DNA of 64,000 bases. It comes from an uncultured Christensenella sp. (lineage in GTDB: Bacteria; Bacillota; Clostridia; Christensenellales; Pumilibacteraceae). Every line of letters starts with the position of its first letter. Within the stretch, counting starts at the first letter, position 1. The stretch lies in assembly GCA_910577995.1 (NCBI GenBank), contig CAJTND010000001.1, forward strand, positions 310,001-374,000. The letters are read 5' to 3'. Of the stretch, positions 33,469 to 41,346 are shown in pieces. A model generated the notes under the pieces. It was not told where the DNA came from, made no database searches, and saw nothing but the letters and a program-made list of their open reading frames with translations. Made by a program: the position numbers and the translations under genes.

Positions 33469-33499
33469 AAAAGCTCTTCCTTATCGGGAGAGCTTTTTT
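33469..33499 (+). terminator. Bidirectional intrinsic terminator of gdhA and the MATE gene
   Basis: AAAAGCTCT (33469-33477) pairs with AGAGCTTTT (33489-33497) plus two more Ts. The A-rich left arm also gives a T-run on the minus strand, serving the convergent transporter gene. Confidence 0.85.
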
Positions 33500-33506
33500 G
33501 TTAGGT

Positions 33507-35000
33507 TTATTCGCTCGGAGCAGTATCTGTCGCAGTCGTACCGCCGACGGACGTTCCGACGTCGGTCACTGTCGTTCCATCTTCCGCCCCGTCGGTTTGG
33601 ACAACTTCGGTATCTGTGCTTGCGTCAGTGCCGTCATGCTCGGCTGTCGGCGCGCATGATATCGGGCATGCGCCGTAGCCGTACTTATTGCGTAGCGCGG
33701 CGAGCAGCGATGCGGACAGGACGGACGACAGGACCTCCGCGACGACTATGCTCGCCCACACGCCGTCGGTCTTCCAAAACAGCGGCAGGACGAACACCGC
33801 GGCTATCTGGAATACGAGCGTTCGCAAAGCGGATATGACGGCGGACACGAGTCCGTTGTTAAGAGCGGTAAAAAACGACGAGCCGTATATGCCGATGCCC
33901 GCAAAAAGAAAAGATACGGCGAATATCCTGAACCCGCGCAGCGTCAGCGCGTAGACCGCCGCATCGTTGCGGAAGAACAGCAGCGACAGCGGCACGGCGA
34001 GCGCCTCGGCAAGCGCGAGCATCGCCGCGGAAAACACGGTTATTATAACAATACTGCGTTTTAGCACGTTTTTGAGCTCAGCGGAGTTTTTCGCGCCGTA
34101 GTTGTAGCCGACGATTGGCGCACTGCCGACGGAATAACCGATAAACACCGCTTGGAAGGTAAACGCGACGTACATCATCACACCGTATGCCGCGACGCCG
34201 TTCTCGCCCGCATACTTCATCTGTTGAAGATTGTACAGCATGGAAACTACCGACGCGGAGACGTTGGTCAACAGCTCCGACGAACCGTTAAGACATGTCT
34301 TGACGAGCGCGCGCAGGTCGAGCCGAGTTTTGCCTAGCTGCAAAAGACTGCTGTTTTTTCGGAAGAAGTACAGCAACGGGAGCGCGCCGCCGACTACCTG
34401 GCTCGCGAAAGTCGCCCACGCCGCACCGCCGACGCCGAGCTTGAGCCCCGCGACGAGCACCGCGTCGAGAATGATGTTCGCCGCGCCGGACGACAGCGTG
34501 ACGGCAAGCCCGAAGTGCGGTTTTTCCGCCGTTACGAAAAAGCTTTGGAACTCGAATTGCAGCATGAACGCAGGCACGGAAAAAAGCAATATCCTGCCGT
34601 ACTCCACGCATATCTCGAGCAACTCGCCTTCCGCGCCGAGTAGCCGAGCTATCGGGCGCAGGACGAATATTCCTATGACGGCGAGCATTGCGCCGAGCGC
34701 GACGGTAACGTACACGATAAGCGAAAATACCGACTTTGCTTTTTCGGCATTGCCCTCGCCGAGCAATTTCGATACGAGCGCGCTTCCGCCCGCGCCGAAC
34801 ATAAAGCCTATCGAGCCGAGTATCATGATAAAGGGATATATCAGGTTGACTGCGGCAAAAGGCGTAGTGCCGACAAAATTGGAAATAAACAAACCGTCGA
34901 TGACAGTATATATCGACGTGAATATCATCATCACTATTGAGGGCAATGTAAACCTAAGCAGCTTCTTAAAATCGAATCTGTCGTATAAATGTATCTTCAT
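33507..35000 (-). CDS. MATE-family multidrug/cation efflux transporter
   Basis: The 497-residue protein has about 12 transmembrane helices in two six-helix bundles. Family features include LPSIVMMIFTSIYTVIDGLFISNFVG at the start, LGEGNAEKA after helix 2 and GYSVGSAPIVGYNYGAKN in the second bundle. MATE pumps export cationic drugs or metabolites in exchange for sodium or protons. The last roughly 45 residues form an unusual hydrophilic tail rich in Thr, Asp, Glu and Val (TDASTDTEVVQTDGAEDGTT) that is not part of the fold. It lies 51 bp downstream of rnfB and could be read through from the Rnf operon. Confidence 0.9.
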   Translation of the reverse strand: MKIHLYDRFDFKKLLRFTLPSIVMMIFTSIYTVIDGLFISNFVGTTPFAAVNLIYPFIMILGSIGFMFGAGGSALVSKLLGEGNAEKAKSVFSLIVYVTVALGAMLAVIGIFVLRPIARLLGAEGELLEICVEYGRILLFSVPAFMLQFEFQSFFVTAEKPHFGLAVTLSSGAANIILDAVLVAGLKLGVGGAAWATFASQVVGGALPLLYFFRKNSSLLQLGKTRLDLRALVKTCLNGSSELLTNVSASVVSMLYNLQQMKYAGENGVAAYGVMMYVAFTFQAVFIGYSVGSAPIVGYNYGAKNSAELKNVLKRSIVIITVFSAAMLALAEALAVPLSLLFFRNDAAVYALTLRGFRIFAVSFLFAGIGIYGSSFFTALNNGLVSAVISALRTLVFQIAAVFVLPLFWKTDGVWASIVVAEVLSSVLSASLLAALRNKYGYGACPISCAPTAEHDGTDASTDTEVVQTDGAEDGTTVTDVGTSVGGTTATDTAPSE

Positions 35001-35051
35001 AAAAATAACTCTTTACAGCACTTAAATTATCTAGCGGCGCGACCGCGCTTT

Positions 35052-35963
35052 TTATTTTGTATTTTCGGTCGCGCCCGTTTTTGCCGCATCCGTGGCTTTT
35101 TGCGCCTGCTTTTCGCGCGCTTGTTTTATCTTATCGAATCGTTCTATTCCCGCGCCTATCGGCAAGATACAGCCGCGCGGACAGTCGACGGCGCACTTCA
35201 TACAGCCTATGCATTTGTCATAATCTATCGCGGCAAGGTTGTTGGAAAGCGTTATCGCGCCCTTGGGACAGCCGCGCTCGCACTTGCCGCACGCTATACA
35301 GCCGACCTTGCAAACCGCCATTACGTCCTTGCCCTTGGTCGTATTGGAGCAAGCGATATAGACCATGGCGGTCTTGGGTATCCTGCCGATTATCTTCTTG
35401 GGGCAAGCCGCGACGCACGCGCCGCACGACGTGCATTTATCGGGATCGACTTTGGACGCGCCCGTATCCTTGCATATGGCGACGCTGGCGAAGCCGCAGG
35501 CGTGCACGCACGTGCAAAGCCCCATACAGCCGTACTCGCAAGCCTTACTGCCGCCGGCGAGTATCTCCGCGCTCTGGCAGTCGCCGAAGCCCTGATAGTC
35601 GTACTTATCCGCGGCGCGGTTTCCGCCCGCGCAGTGCACGACCGCCATCGTCGCGACGCTCGTCATTTCGCTCATGCCAAGTATCTTCGCGATGTTCTTT
35701 TTGTTCTCGGGCGAAGTCGGGTTACAGCGCGAAATATCCGCCTCGCCCTTGAACAATGCCTCTGCGAACTGCGAGCAGCCAGCATAACCGCAACCGCCGC
35801 AGTTGGCGCCCGCGAGGTTGCGCTCGATATCGTCGATACGCGCGTCGCGCTCGACCGTCAGCTTGTCGCCGAGGTACGACAGACAAAACGCGAACAGCGC
35901 GGCGATCGCCGTCACTATGAGTATTGGAACTATTATTCCTAAAAATATCTCCACTGTTATCAC
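35052..35963 (-). CDS. rnfB: Rnf complex subunit B (ferredoxin-type electron input)
   Basis: The 303-residue protein has an N-terminal membrane helix (about 5-27), then the Fe-S motif GANCGGCGYAGCSQFAEAL (about 53-71). Multiple ferredoxin-type clusters follow, including CTSCGACVAACP, CIACGKCERGCP and CIGCMKCAVDCP. It accepts electrons from reduced ferredoxin and passes them into the membrane Rnf complex (Fd:NAD+ oxidoreductase, ion pump). It is the last gene of the rnfCDGEAB operon, 9 bp after rnfA. The extra clusters compared with proteobacterial RnfB are usual in Clostridia. Confidence 0.97.
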   Translation of the reverse strand: MITVEIFLGIIVPILIVTAIAALFAFCLSYLGDKLTVERDARIDDIERNLAGANCGGCGYAGCSQFAEALFKGEADISRCNPTSPENKKNIAKILGMSEMTSVATMAVVHCAGGNRAADKYDYQGFGDCQSAEILAGGSKACEYGCMGLCTCVHACGFASVAICKDTGASKVDPDKCTSCGACVAACPKKIIGRIPKTAMVYIACSNTTKGKDVMAVCKVGCIACGKCERGCPKGAITLSNNLAAIDYDKCIGCMKCAVDCPRGCILPIGAGIERFDKIKQAREKQAQKATDAAKTGATENTK

Positions 35964-35972
35964 CCGTCCTTT

Positions 35973-36563
35973 TTACGAAAACGACAGTCCCGAAAAACCG
36001 TAGAACGCCATCGCCATTATCCCCGCGGTGACGAGCGCTATAGGAAACCCGACGAACGGACGCGGAACGTCGTATAGCTGCTGCTTTTCGCGTATGCCCG
36101 CCATGAGTATCAGCGCGACGGTAAACCCGAGCCCTATCGAAACGCCCGTCATCAGCGTTTGGAAGAAGTCGAGCCCCTGCGATATAACGGAATTGGCTGT
36201 GCCGAGCACCGCGCAGTTGGTGGTAATGAGCGCGAGGTACACGCCGAGCGAGCCGTACAGCGACGGCGAGAGCTTTTTCAGCACGATATCGAGCAGCTGC
36301 ACGAGCGACGCTATCACGAGTATGAATACTATCGTGCTGAGGTACGCTATGTCGAGCGGATCGAGCACGAAGGTATAGAGTATCCAGCAGACGCACGACG
36401 CAATGGAAATCACGAAGGTGACGGCAAGCCCCATGCCGACGGACGACTGCGTTTTTTTGCTTACGCCGAGGAACGGGCAGATACCGAGGCTTTGATTGAG
36501 AACTATATTATTGGTCAGTATGCCTGATACGACTATCGAAACTACGCCGAGAAAGTACTCCAT
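35973..36563 (-). CDS. rnfA: Rnf complex membrane subunit A
   Basis: The 196-residue polytopic protein has six predicted helices and starts MEYFLGVVSIVVSGILTNNI. ILNQSLGICPFLGVSKKT carries the conserved NxxxxxxxGxCPFxGxS region. RnfA and RnfE are inverted homologues that hold a Fe-S cluster between them inside the membrane and form the ion path. The start at 36563 is fixed by GGGAGG and the rnfE stop 1 nt upstream; a longer in-frame start would overlap rnfE. Confidence 0.97.
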   Translation of the reverse strand: MEYFLGVVSIVVSGILTNNIVLNQSLGICPFLGVSKKTQSSVGMGLAVTFVISIASCVCWILYTFVLDPLDIAYLSTIVFILVIASLVQLLDIVLKKLSPSLYGSLGVYLALITTNCAVLGTANSVISQGLDFFQTLMTGVSIGLGFTVALILMAGIREKQQLYDVPRPFVGFPIALVTAGIMAMAFYGFSGLSFS

Positions 36564-36564
36564 G

Positions 36565-37170
36565 TCACGCCTCCCTTTCGATGAGCGCGGCACGTTTTTT
36601 CGCGCGCTCGCGCGCATACGCGAATATCGCGTTGAATACCGCCATCATCAGCCCGAGCACGATGAAGCCGCCCATCGTTTTATCGAAGAACCCGCTGCCG
36701 AAAGCGGCGGTCAAACCCTGCCGCACCGCGCCGAGCAAGGTTATCGACGCGACGAACCCGAGCCCCATCGACACGCCGTCTATGAGCGACGGCAACACCT
36801 TGTTCTTGCCGGCAAACGCTTCCGCTCTGCCGAGGATTATGCAGTTGACCGTGATGAGCGAAATGAACGCGCCGATACTGCCGTTGAGCGTCGGCAAAAA
36901 CGCCGAAACCACCATTTGCACGAACGTGACGAGCGACGCGATTATCACTATGTACGCGGGAAGATGCACCTTGTCGGGTATTACCTTGCGCAATAACGAA
37001 ATTATCACGTTGGACAGAATAAGGACGAAAGCCGTACACAGTCCGAGCGACACCGCATTTATCACGTTGTCCGATTTGGCTATCGTCGGGCACATTCCGA
37101 GCACGAGCACGAACACCGGATTATTTGTAATTCCGCCGAGCGCTGTCTTTTTGAATTCGTTTTTCGTCAT
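36565..37170 (-). CDS. rnfE: Rnf complex membrane subunit E
   Basis: The 201-residue product starts at ATG 37170, which overlaps the rnfG stop as ATGA. It has six membrane helices. The motif ITNNPVFVLVLGMCPTIAKS near the N-terminus is the Rnf E signature, with the cysteine that binds the intramembrane cluster; GSIGAFISLITVNCIILGRAEAF is conserved in the second half. It is paired with RnfA. The open frame extends further upstream inside rnfG, but that part is out of frame with any rnf homology. Confidence 0.97.
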   Translation of the reverse strand: MTKNEFKKTALGGITNNPVFVLVLGMCPTIAKSDNVINAVSLGLCTAFVLILSNVIISLLRKVIPDKVHLPAYIVIIASLVTFVQMVVSAFLPTLNGSIGAFISLITVNCIILGRAEAFAGKNKVLPSLIDGVSMGLGFVASITLLGAVRQGLTAAFGSGFFDKTMGGFIVLGLMMAVFNAIFAYARERAKKRAALIEREA

Positions 37171-37799
37171 AGCCCTGCCTCCGTCGACAATTTGCTTATG
37201 GCCTTGCGTATAGCGGTATTGTATTCGAGCGCGAACTCCGCCGAGAGCTTGACGGCGCGTTCTATCGCTGACAGCGTGACCGTCGCGCCCGTACTGCCGA
37301 ACTCCTCGAGGAGATCGACCTTGCCGCTCCCTATGACCTCGAACAGGTTTTCGGGGACTTTCCCCCAAAAGCTCTCGCCCTGTTTCTTGACAGCCGCGCC
37401 GATCGCGCCGCCGTCGCGGTAGGCTATCAGGATCACTATCTCGCCGTCGCGCCCGTCCGCCGAGCACTCGACTACGTACGCGCCCGCGTTGAGCCCTTTC
37501 GGCTCGCCGTACACGGCAAGTATGCTCGCTTTTTTGTCCTTGTTGGTCTTGTTATAATCCTCGAGCGACGCGCCGTAATCGGCGTCGGCGAGCATCGTTA
37601 TAAAACCCTTTTCGTAAGCGTCTGCGTCGCTCTGCCCCGTCGGACAGACGGAATTGACGAGCGCCGCCGTCGCCGCGTCAAGATTGGGCTTGTACTTGGG
37701 GAAAAACATATTGCACACCGCGAGCAGTCCGACGCACACGACGGCTATCGCCGTCAATACGGCGGTCGATCTCAGCGCGTTTGCCACCGTCTTATTCAT
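37167..37799 (-). CDS. rnfG: Rnf complex subunit G (covalent FMN carrier)
   Basis: The 210-residue product has one N-terminal membrane helix (about 10-30) and an extracytoplasmic FMN-binding domain. The flavinylation motif is STGATVTLSAIERAV (S/T-G-A-T near residue 174), where ApbE links FMN by a phosphoester bond to the last Thr. The following A-I-xx-AV is typical. It carries electrons between the RnfD flavin and the cluster proteins. It overlaps rnfD by 8 bp. Confidence 0.96.
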   Translation of the reverse strand: MNKTVANALRSTAVLTAIAVVCVGLLAVCNMFFPKYKPNLDAATAALVNSVCPTGQSDADAYEKGFITMLADADYGASLEDYNKTNKDKKASILAVYGEPKGLNAGAYVVECSADGRDGEIVILIAYRDGGAIGAAVKKQGESFWGKVPENLFEVIGSGKVDLLEEFGSTGATVTLSAIERAVKLSAEFALEYNTAIRKAISKLSTEAGL

Positions 37800-38889
37800 T
37801 GACAGCCTCCTTTGCGCCGCGCTTATCCTTCTTTTCGGGCTTGACGTAGCCGAAAGGCTTGGGCACTATGTATTTATCGAGCAACGGAACTACGAGATTC
37901 ATTATCAACAGCGCAAAGGAAAAACCCTCGGGCATATTGTCGTTGAACGTCCGTATCAGCGCGGTGATAAGTCCTATCCCGACGGCAAATATCGCCTTGC
38001 CGACGAAAGTATTCGGGCTTGTCGCGTAGTCGGTAGCCATGAACACCGAGCCGAACAGCACGCCACCCGACAGCACGTGCGCCGCCGTTTCCATGGCTAC
38101 GGCGCTGCCGCGCGCGCCCGACGGCAATACGTCGAATAACAGAGCGAACACGGCGAGCGACGCCACCGTCATCAGCGGCAGACGCGGGTCTATCACTTTG
38201 CGGACGGATAGATAAACGAATCCGCCGAGTATAGCTATCGCGCACGTTTCGCCGACCGCCGCCGTCGCGGTGTTGCCGAGGAACATATCCAAAAGCATCG
38301 CGCCCGTCACAGTCGAGTGCGTGCCGAGCCACGTCGCGCCCGTCGAACCGAGCTCGCCCGCAAAAAGCGAACTCGTCGCGGTGAACGCGCCGCCCGCCGC
38401 AAAGGCTATAAAAAGAAACACGCGCCCAGTGCATGCGGGATTGGCGAAGTTCCGCCCTATCCCGCCGAACAGCATTTTTGCAAGCGCGATCGCGAATATA
38501 GAGCCGAGCGCGCACAAAACGACGGTATCGAAGCTGAATACTATCGTGCCGTCCGCGCCGACGGCATTCATGCCCCAATATTTGACGGGCATCACCGCGG
38601 GCAGGTTGAGCGTGAGTATGACTGCGGTCACAGCGAACGACATATCGAATACGCTCGACTGCTTTACGCCGTCCTTTGTGAAACTCTTGTTGACTATAAG
38701 GTTATAGAGCAGCTCCGTGCCGAAGCAGAACACAAGGCACGTCACGAGGTTTATCAGCACGTGATATCCGAAAAACACCGTCGCGCACACGACGCACGGA
38801 ACGAGCGCGATCAGCACGTCTATCATTATCCTGCGCGTGGAGTTGCGCGGATCGGTTATGTGCGGAGAAGCCGATACTAACTGTTTCAT
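37792..38889 (-). CDS. rnfD: Rnf complex membrane subunit D (covalent FMN)
   Basis: This is a 365-residue polytopic protein of the NqrB/RnfD family. The N-terminus SASPHITDPRNSTRRIMIDVLIALVPC is the family start. The flavinylation region is GSTGATWLG (about residues 190-198), containing the T-G-A-T motif for covalent FMN. GGVLFGSVFMATDYATSP is the conserved late helix. Together with RnfG it forms the flavin relay and likely contributes to the ion channel. The start overlaps the rnfC stop by 4 bp. Confidence 0.97.
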   Translation of the reverse strand: MKQLVSASPHITDPRNSTRRIMIDVLIALVPCVVCATVFFGYHVLINLVTCLVFCFGTELLYNLIVNKSFTKDGVKQSSVFDMSFAVTAVILTLNLPAVMPVKYWGMNAVGADGTIVFSFDTVVLCALGSIFAIALAKMLFGGIGRNFANPACTGRVFLFIAFAAGGAFTATSSLFAGELGSTGATWLGTHSTVTGAMLLDMFLGNTATAAVGETCAIAILGGFVYLSVRKVIDPRLPLMTVASLAVFALLFDVLPSGARGSAVAMETAAHVLSGGVLFGSVFMATDYATSPNTFVGKAIFAVGIGLITALIRTFNDNMPEGFSFALLIMNLVVPLLDKYIVPKPFGYVKPEKKDKRGAKEAVNE

Positions 38890-40169
38890 ATCTTAAGCTC
38901 CTTGATCTTGCGTTTTGCGAGCCGCACCGATTGCACTATCGGGCGTTTCGCTGGACAGGTATAAGCACAGCAGCCGCATTCCATGCAGTCGAGCGCGCCG
39001 TACTTTTTAGCCGACGCAAAGTCGCCGCGGAGCGCGTACGCGTCGATATACATCGGCATAAGGTTCATCGGGCACACGCCCGCGCATTTCGCGCAGTTGA
39101 TGCACGGCGACGGTTTTTGCGTGTTTGCGTCCGCGCCGTTGAGGAAAAGCAGCGCGCCCGTCGTCTTTGTCGTGTAATAATCGGTATCGGGCAGAGCAAA
39201 ACCCATCATCGGACCGCCCGAAACGGTCTTTACGCTGTCGGGACAGCCGCCGCAAAGCTCCGCGCATACCGAGTACGGCGTGCCGTTGCGCACCCAAAGG
39301 TTTTTTGGCTGTGCCACGTCGCCGCTGACAGTCATCGCGCGCCTGTAAAGCGGCGTGCCGTTGACCGCCGCGTCGTACATCGCATAAGCGGTGTGCACGT
39401 TGCCGACGACCGCGCCGACGTCCGCCGGCAAGCCGCCGCGCGGCACTTTCCTGCCCGTTACGGCATAAATAAGCTGTTTTTCCGCGCCCTGCGGATACTT
39501 TGTTTTGAGCAAAACGGTCTCAAACGGCATGCCGCCCGCGTCTATACCGTCGAGCATCCGCGCGACTTCCGTCTTGTTGTCCTCTATGCCGATAAAAAAC
39601 CTGTCGAGCCCGAGCGCAGTCGCAAGCATCGCCGCGCCGCCCAGCACCTCTTTCGCGTGCTCGACGAGCAGTCGGTTATCGCACGTTATATACGGCTCGC
39701 ACTCGGCGGCGTTGAGTATGAAGGTATCCACCGCTTTTTGCGGCGCGTACTTGACGTGCGACGGGAATCCCGCGCCGCCCATACCGACGATGCCGGCGTC
39801 TTTTATCCTTTTTACGATGCTCTCGCGCGTAAGCTCTTTCAGCGGCGGCAAGCTCTCCGTTTCGTACCTGCCGTCGTTCTCGATGACCACGTGCTCGCAC
39901 GCGCCCGTCGGCGTCTTGTGCTTTTCTATCGCCTTTACAGTGCCCGACACCGAGGAAAACACCGCGGCGCAAAGCCCGTCGCCGCTGCCGATAAGCGTTC
40001 CTGCGCGCACGCGATCGCCCGGTGCGACGACGGGCGCGCACGGCTTGCCTATGTGCTGCAAAAGCGCGATGCGCACGGTGTCCGGCGCGGGACAATCCTC
40101 GAGCGGAAGCTCCGCCGTAAGCTTGTTATGCGGCGGATGCACGCCTTTTTTGAAAGTTTTTTTTTCCAA
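38886..40169 (-). CDS. rnfC: Rnf complex subunit C (NADH/FMN, Fe-S)
   Basis: The product is 427 residues. KKTFKKGVHPP is the family start; GIVGMGGAGFPSHVK (about 129-143) binds FMN/NAD. Two 4Fe-4S motifs, CINCAKCAGVCP and CMECGCCAYTCP, sit near the C-terminus. RnfC delivers electrons to NAD+. Two in-frame TTG codons are possible starts. The first (40175) abuts the AGG ribosome site; the second (40167-40169) has 6-nt spacing and gives M-E-K-K-T-F-K, matching homologues, so it is chosen. It is the first gene of rnfCDGEAB. Confidence 0.96.
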   Translation of the reverse strand: MEKKTFKKGVHPPHNKLTAELPLEDCPAPDTVRIALLQHIGKPCAPVVAPGDRVRAGTLIGSGDGLCAAVFSSVSGTVKAIEKHKTPTGACEHVVIENDGRYETESLPPLKELTRESIVKRIKDAGIVGMGGAGFPSHVKYAPQKAVDTFILNAAECEPYITCDNRLLVEHAKEVLGGAAMLATALGLDRFFIGIEDNKTEVARMLDGIDAGGMPFETVLLKTKYPQGAEKQLIYAVTGRKVPRGGLPADVGAVVGNVHTAYAMYDAAVNGTPLYRRAMTVSGDVAQPKNLWVRNGTPYSVCAELCGGCPDSVKTVSGGPMMGFALPDTDYYTTKTTGALLFLNGADANTQKPSPCINCAKCAGVCPMNLMPMYIDAYALRGDFASAKKYGALDCMECGCCAYTCPAKRPIVQSVRLAKRKIKELKI

Positions 40170-40200
40170 AAACAACCTGCCGAATACAAATATTTAACTG

Positions 40201-40230
40201 ATTGTAACATGAAAACGCCGCGTCAAGCAA
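40201..40230 (-). promoter_or_regulatory. Probable promoter of the rnfCDGEAB operon
   Basis: TTGCTT (40225-40230), an 18-bp spacer and TACAAT (40201-40206) on the minus strand, with a leader of about 25 nt. A TTGACG overlaps the spacer but would leave only 14 bp to the same -10 box. Confidence 0.5.
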
Positions 40231-40302
40231 GCATTTTACGCCCTTGCGCCGCTATTTTGTATAAAGACTTTATTTATATATGCGCGGATGCGCGCGCGGG
40301 AA

Positions 40303-40743
40303 CTATCGTTCGACCGATACTTCGGAAATTTCCGCATTTTTCGCGCGGGCGACCGCCGCCGCTTTTTTCTTGTCGACCGCGGCTTTTATTATCTTGAACG
40401 CCTGCACTATGCCGAGCGCGATGAGGAACGCGCCGAAACACGCTTTCAGCTGATATCCGCCCGCGTACCGCGCGGCAAAGCTTCCGCCTATCGCGCCGAC
40501 GAGCGCGACCGCGGAAACGGGCGCGGCGTGCTTAAAGCACACGTACCCGTTCTTTTTGTGTATGGCGAGCGCAATAAGCGACATCGGTATGAACGCCATA
40601 AGGTTTATCGCCTGCGCGAGATGCTGTTCGAGCCCCGCGCAAAGCGTCAAAAGCGGTATCAAAAGCGTGCCGCCGCCCATGCCCATGCCGCCTATCACTC
40701 CGCCGAGCGCGGACACGGCTATTATTATCTGTTCGGCTGTCAC
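40303..40743 (-). CDS. Half-size TauE/SafE-type permease, second half
   Basis: This is 146 residues from GTG 40743, which overlaps the stop of the upstream half gene as GTGA. About four transmembrane helices are visible. The first carries GGVIGGMGMGGGTLLIPLL, the glycine-rich signature of TauE/SafE (DUF81) permeases. Full proteins are about 250 residues with two such halves. KKKAAAVARAKNAE forms a hydrophilic C-terminus. Overlap with the neighbour indicates translational coupling and a heterodimer. The likely role is export or import of small organic or sulfur anions; the substrate is unknown. Confidence 0.85.
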   Translation of the reverse strand: MTAEQIIIAVSALGGVIGGMGMGGGTLLIPLLTLCAGLEQHLAQAINLMAFIPMSLIALAIHKKNGYVCFKHAAPVSAVALVGAIGGSFAARYAGGYQLKACFGAFLIALGIVQAFKIIKAAVDKKKAAAVARAKNAEISEVSVER

Positions 40744-41102
40744 GGTATCAGCAGTTTCACTCCTATAGCTATCATCAGCGCGGCGAATATCAGCCCGACG
40801 GCAGTACCGCCGAGCTTGTCGAGCAGCGCCGCGCCCGCCGCGCCGCCGAACGATACGCCGATCATGGCGCAAACGACCGCGGCAAAGTCGAAGTATCCGT
40901 TCAGCACGTACACGACGGTGCTTACTATACATATCGGCAGTATCACCAATAACGCCGTCGCGTGCGCGCGCTTTACGTCGAGTCCCGAAAATTCGAGCAG
41001 CGGCACGCACAGCATCCCGCCGCCGCCGCCGAAAAACCCGGATATCGCGCCGACGAGCGCGCCGCCGCCGTATGTTATCGCCTTTCTCGTTGAATCTTTC
41101 AC
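40740..41102 (-). CDS. Half-size TauE/SafE-type permease, first half
   Basis: This is 120 residues from GTG 41102 (MKDSTRKAITYGGG). About four helices are visible, the first with GALVGAISGFFGGGGGMLCVPLLE, the same glycine signature as the partner gene. The frame stays open further upstream, but that part lacks similarity and is polar, so it is excluded. No clear ribosome site is present. It looks like one half of a TauE/SafE permease encoded as its own gene rather than a frameshift, because both halves have proper starts and stops and overlap by only 4 nt. Confidence 0.82.
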   Translation of the reverse strand: MKDSTRKAITYGGGALVGAISGFFGGGGGMLCVPLLEFSGLDVKRAHATALLVILPICIVSTVVYVLNGYFDFAAVVCAMIGVSFGGAAGAALLDKLGGTAVGLIFAALMIAIGVKLLIP

Positions 41103-41213
41103 ATAAATAGTTTTATCTATCTTGGGAAAAAATAACCGCAGTCGGACGTCTTGCCGCAAGACCGCGGGCGGCAAAAATTTTGACCGCAAAATCGGTATAT
41201 AGCCGTAAAACAT

Positions 41214-41242
41214 TTGCTATTTTCTCGCGTTTATTATATAAT
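41214..41242 (+). promoter_or_regulatory. Sigma-A-type promoter of the 1165-residue surface-protein gene
   Basis: TTGCTA (41214-41219), a 17-bp spacer and a perfect TATAAT (41237-41242). The leader is about 95 nt. The -10 area is palindromic (TATTATATAATA), so a minus-strand promoter for the TauE pair (TTTACG-16-TATAAT) could overlap it. Confidence 0.7.
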
Positions 41243-41346
41243 ATAAGATATAGGCGTAAAAAAGGCGTTGCCGACGACGGGCTTCCGACGGACGGCGCGC
41301 CGATACCGACTATCATAAAGTACGTAATATTTTACAAAGGTGACGT

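Noticed and set aside
40303..41102. Frameshifted single tauE pseudogene
   Set aside because: Both halves have their own start, stop and full helix set, with a 4-nt GTGA overlap typical of coupled genes.
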